Source: Telluria beijingensis (GTDB taxonomy: Bacteria; Pseudomonadota; Gammaproteobacteria; Burkholderiales; Burkholderiaceae_D). From it: a DNA stretch of 64,000 nt. Position 1 is the stretch's first letter; every line of letters begins with the position of its first letter. The notes below the pieces were generated by a model that did not search any database, was not told the DNA's origin, and saw only the letters and a program-made list of their open reading frames with translations. The stretch is from NCBI RefSeq assembly GCF_030770395.1, contig NZ_CP132480.1:3623071-3687070 (forward strand), in the 5' to 3' direction. Made by a program: the position numbers and the translations under genes. Below are positions 61,986 to 64,000 of this stretch, in pieces.

Positions 61986-62540
61986 ATGGGCAACCGACTC
62001 TCTAAAATCGCGACCCGCACCGGGGACGACGGCAGCACCGGCCTGGGCGACGGCAGCCGCACCGGCAAGGACAGCGCGCGCATCCACGCCCTGGGCGAAG
62101 TCGACGAACTCAATTCCTTCGTCGGCCTGCTGCTGTGCGAAGACATGCCGGCCGCATTGCGCGAAGAGCTGGTCACGATCCAGCACGACCTGTTCGACCT
62201 GGGCGGCGAGCTGTGCATCCCCGGCTTCCAGATGATCAAGGAAGAACACGTGGCGCGCCTCGACGGCCTGCTCGAGAAATACAATGCCGACCTGCCGATC
62301 CTGAAGGAATTCATCCTGCCGGCCGGCTCGCGCGCGGCCTCCACTGCCCATGTGTGCCGCACCGTGTGCCGGCGCGCCGAGCGCGCGATCGTGGCCTTGT
62401 CGAAGGCCGAGCAGATCCACGCCCATCCGCGCCAGTACGTGAACCGCCTGTCCGACCTGATGTTCGTGCTGGCGCGCGTGCTGAACCGCCATGCCGGCGG
62501 CAGCGACGTGCTGTGGCAGCACGAGCGCAAACGGGGCTGA
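61986..62540 (+). CDS. Cob(I)alamin adenosyltransferase, PduO type
   Basis: 184 aa. The ATP-binding start TGDDGSTGLGDGSR and the FILPAGSRAASTAHVCRTVC and NRLSDLMFVLARV segments are PduO signatures. It makes adenosylcobalamin from cob(I)alamin and ATP. It is followed 4 nt later by the 2OG-Fe(II) oxygenase gene. Confidence 0.95.
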   Translation: MGNRLSKIATRTGDDGSTGLGDGSRTGKDSARIHALGEVDELNSFVGLLLCEDMPAALREELVTIQHDLFDLGGELCIPGFQMIKEEHVARLDGLLEKYNADLPILKEFILPAGSRAASTAHVCRTVCRRAERAIVALSKAEQIHAHPRQYVNRLSDLMFVLARVLNRHAGGSDVLWQHERKRG

Positions 62541-62544
62541 TCCC

Positions 62545-63258
62545 ATGGACGACCGGGTGGAAGACTTCATCGGCGTCTACGACGACGTGCTCACTGCACA
62601 GCAGTGCGATGCGCTCATCGCCCGCTTCGACGCCAGCGACAAGGTGGTGCGCGGGCGCACCGGCAACGGCGTCGACGTCGAGAAGAAGGACAGCTACGAC
62701 ATCACCATCAACCTGCACCGCGAATGGGACGACGTCACCCAGCTGCTGCTCGAGACGATGAGCCGCCACCTGGCCGACTACGCCCGGCGCTACCGCATGT
62801 TGTTGATGGGCTCACTGTCCCCCACCCTGAAGCATCCGCAGACCGGCGCGCCCACCGTGCTGTCGATGGATAATTTCGACGAAGTGGGCATCCCCTACAT
62901 CGACACCCTGCTGCGCACGCTGTACCGCCCCGGCACCATCAATCTGCAAAAGTACCGGCAGGCGAGCGGCGGCTACCACCACTGGCATTCCGAGATCTAT
63001 CCGCAGAACGCCAGCTGCGATTCGCTGCACCGGGTGCTGCTGTGGATGTTCTACCTCAACGACGTGGACGAAGGCGGCGAGACCGAATTCCTGTACCAGG
63101 GCCGCAAGATCGCGCCACGAAAGGGGCGGCTGGTGATCGCGCCGGCCGGTTTTACCCACACCCACCGCGGCAATGTGCCGATCAGCGGCGATAAATACAT
63201 CGCCACCTCGTGGATCCTGTACCAGCGCGCCGAGACCCTGTTCGGTCAACCGGGCTAG
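62545..63258 (+). CDS. 2OG-Fe(II) oxygenase (prolyl 4-hydroxylase-like)
   Basis: 237 aa. YHHWHSEIYP supplies the first His and an acidic ligand (HxE in place of the common HxD). LLWMFYLNDVDEGGETEFLY is the central strand. PAGFTHTHRGNVPISGDKYI gives the distal His and the 2-oxoglutarate-binding basic residue. The target is unknown. Start 62545 is the ATG 4 nt after the upstream stop; co-transcription is likely. Confidence 0.85.
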   Translation: MDDRVEDFIGVYDDVLTAQQCDALIARFDASDKVVRGRTGNGVDVEKKDSYDITINLHREWDDVTQLLLETMSRHLADYARRYRMLLMGSLSPTLKHPQTGAPTVLSMDNFDEVGIPYIDTLLRTLYRPGTINLQKYRQASGGYHHWHSEIYPQNASCDSLHRVLLWMFYLNDVDEGGETEFLYQGRKIAPRKGRLVIAPAGFTHTHRGNVPISGDKYIATSWILYQRAETLFGQPG

Positions 63259-63425
63259 CCTACGTTGCACTGTTACCGAACTTTCATCTATAGATCGTTC
63301 ATTATCCCTATATTTTTGATGGGGAACCAGTAAAGATACGGAACAATATTTCACTTTTACTGGATTGGCCTTAGACTAATTCCAAGCGGAAACATTTCGA
63401 TTCCGCTCGTCTACCTTGGCCTATC
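63259..63425 (+). promoter_or_regulatory. Upstream region of the DUF4214 gene
   Basis: A 167-bp AT-rich gap. The sequence around 63285-63320 (CATTATCCCTATATTTTTG) and 63350-63385 (TTTTACTGGATTGGCC) could hold a promoter. I cannot choose one with confidence and no gene is present. Confidence 0.4.
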
Positions 63426-64000
63426 ATGCGCATTTTCAGCACCAACGAATCCACCGTCAATTCCTTCTACCTGGCCTTCTACGGCCGTCCGGCCGACGTG
63501 GCCGGCCTCGCGTTCTGGTCCGGGCAGCTCGCCGACAACAACGGCGACCTGGGCGCCATCACGCAAGCCTTCTCGACCTCGCAGGAAGCGCAAGTGCGCT
63601 TCGGCGACGACAGCGTGGTCGAGCGCATCGCCGAGATCTACCAGCAACTGTTCAACCGCGCCCCCGAGCCTGCTGGCCTGGCCTTCTGGACCAATGCGAT
63701 CGAACAGGGCCACGCCTCGCTGGCCGACGTCGCCATCTCGATCCTGAAAGGCGCCCAGGGCAGCGACGCGACCCTGTCGGTGCTGCGCCAGCAGGCGGTC
63801 GACGCCTTCACCGCCCAGGTCGAGGCGACCGGCAGCCAGTACGACGGCTACGCCTCGATCGAAGCGGCCCGCATCCTGGTGCGCGCCGTGACCCCGGACG
63901 CCACCGCCGCCGACCTGGACAAACTGGTGAAAGCCGCCGTCTCGTTCGCCGATACCGCCACCAAGACCCCGCAAGTGGTCGAGGCAATCGCCGTCAATAC
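63426..64000 (+). CDS. DUF4214 domain protein, cut by the window end
   Basis: The frame runs from ATG 63426 out of the window (at least 191 aa). Two DUF4214 repeats are visible: SFYLAFYGRPADVAGLAFWS followed by a QAFSTSQEAQVRFG segment, and IYQQLFNRAPEPAGLAFWTN followed by AISILKGAQGSD. DUF4214 repeats are found at the start of large exported proteins, often type I-secreted or surface proteins of Massilia relatives. No signal peptide is seen, which agrees with type I export. The rest of the protein is unknown. Confidence 0.85.
   Translation, partial: MRIFSTNESTVNSFYLAFYGRPADVAGLAFWSGQLADNNGDLGAITQAFSTSQEAQVRFGDDSVVERIAEIYQQLFNRAPEPAGLAFWTNAIEQGHASLADVAISILKGAQGSDATLSVLRQQAVDAFTAQVEATGSQYDGYASIEAARILVRAVTPDATAADLDKLVKAAVSFADTATKTPQVVEAIAVN

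Overview
The window looks like chromosomal DNA of a betaproteobacterium of the order Burkholderiales, most likely Oxalobacteraceae in the Massilia/Telluria/Janthinobacterium area. Reasons: the 16S and 5S rRNA fragments are of betaproteobacterial type, coding DNA is strongly GC-rich with long antisense shadow frames, the cytochrome c oxidase assembly cluster has the order familiar from this group, and a PEP-CTERM protein is present. The taxon is inferred from gene content and not from any database search.

Layout. 1-2,500: end of one rRNA operon (5S and its terminator), an aldo/keto reductase with a divergent LysR gene, then a complete-looking rRNA promoter and leader. 2,496-5,406: only about 63 nt of 16S rRNA follow, joined directly to a 5'-truncated RHS polymorphic-toxin gene with a probable immunity gene, a stray coding remnant and a PAAR spike protein. 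This junction is the strangest feature of the window. 5,434-7,447: an AI-2E-family permease and an unassigned UDG-like protein. 7,442-16,346: a full aa3-type cytochrome c oxidase operon (subunits II with fused cytochrome c, I and III, plus CtaG, SURF1, heme A synthesis genes and two thioredoxin-fold chaperones). 16,697-21,133: BioC-like methyltransferase, ComF, TrmL, an S41 peptidase and an SGNH hydrolase.

21,224-32,842: a complete benzoate-to-3-oxoadipate catabolic block transcribed in one direction (catB, catC, catA, benA, benB, benC, benD, pcaD, benE, benK-like MFS, porin), with a divergent BenM/CatM-type LysR gene. A perfect ATAC-N7-GTAT site lies over that regulator's ribosome binding site. 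Uptake (porin, BenK, BenE), ring hydroxylation (BenABC), re-aromatisation (BenD), ring cleavage (CatA) and CatB/CatC/PcaD form a continuous path. The last steps (pcaIJ, pcaF) are not in the window.

32,843-34,500: a more AT-rich accessory patch with unknown proteins and a Suppressor-of-fused domain protein. 34,506-41,800: heptose adenylyltransferase, a PilU-like ATPase, OxyR (Cys199/Cys208), an MscS channel, and a tetR-prolyl oligopeptidase operon with a clear palindromic operator. 41,818-50,165: a PEP-CTERM protein with a PhoX-like Tat protein, UbiA, a yqjDEK-like trio, proC, yggS, and pilT-pilU. 50,360-54,891: two TonB-dependent receptors. 55,037-64,000: glutathione peroxidase, a DUF2145 pair, a DNA alkylation repair HEAT protein, glcDEF, cob(I)alamin adenosyltransferase, a 2OG-Fe(II) oxygenase, and the start of a DUF4214 protein cut by the window end. 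Three REP-like hairpin repeats lie between genes. I saw no tRNA, CRISPR array, IS element or integrase.
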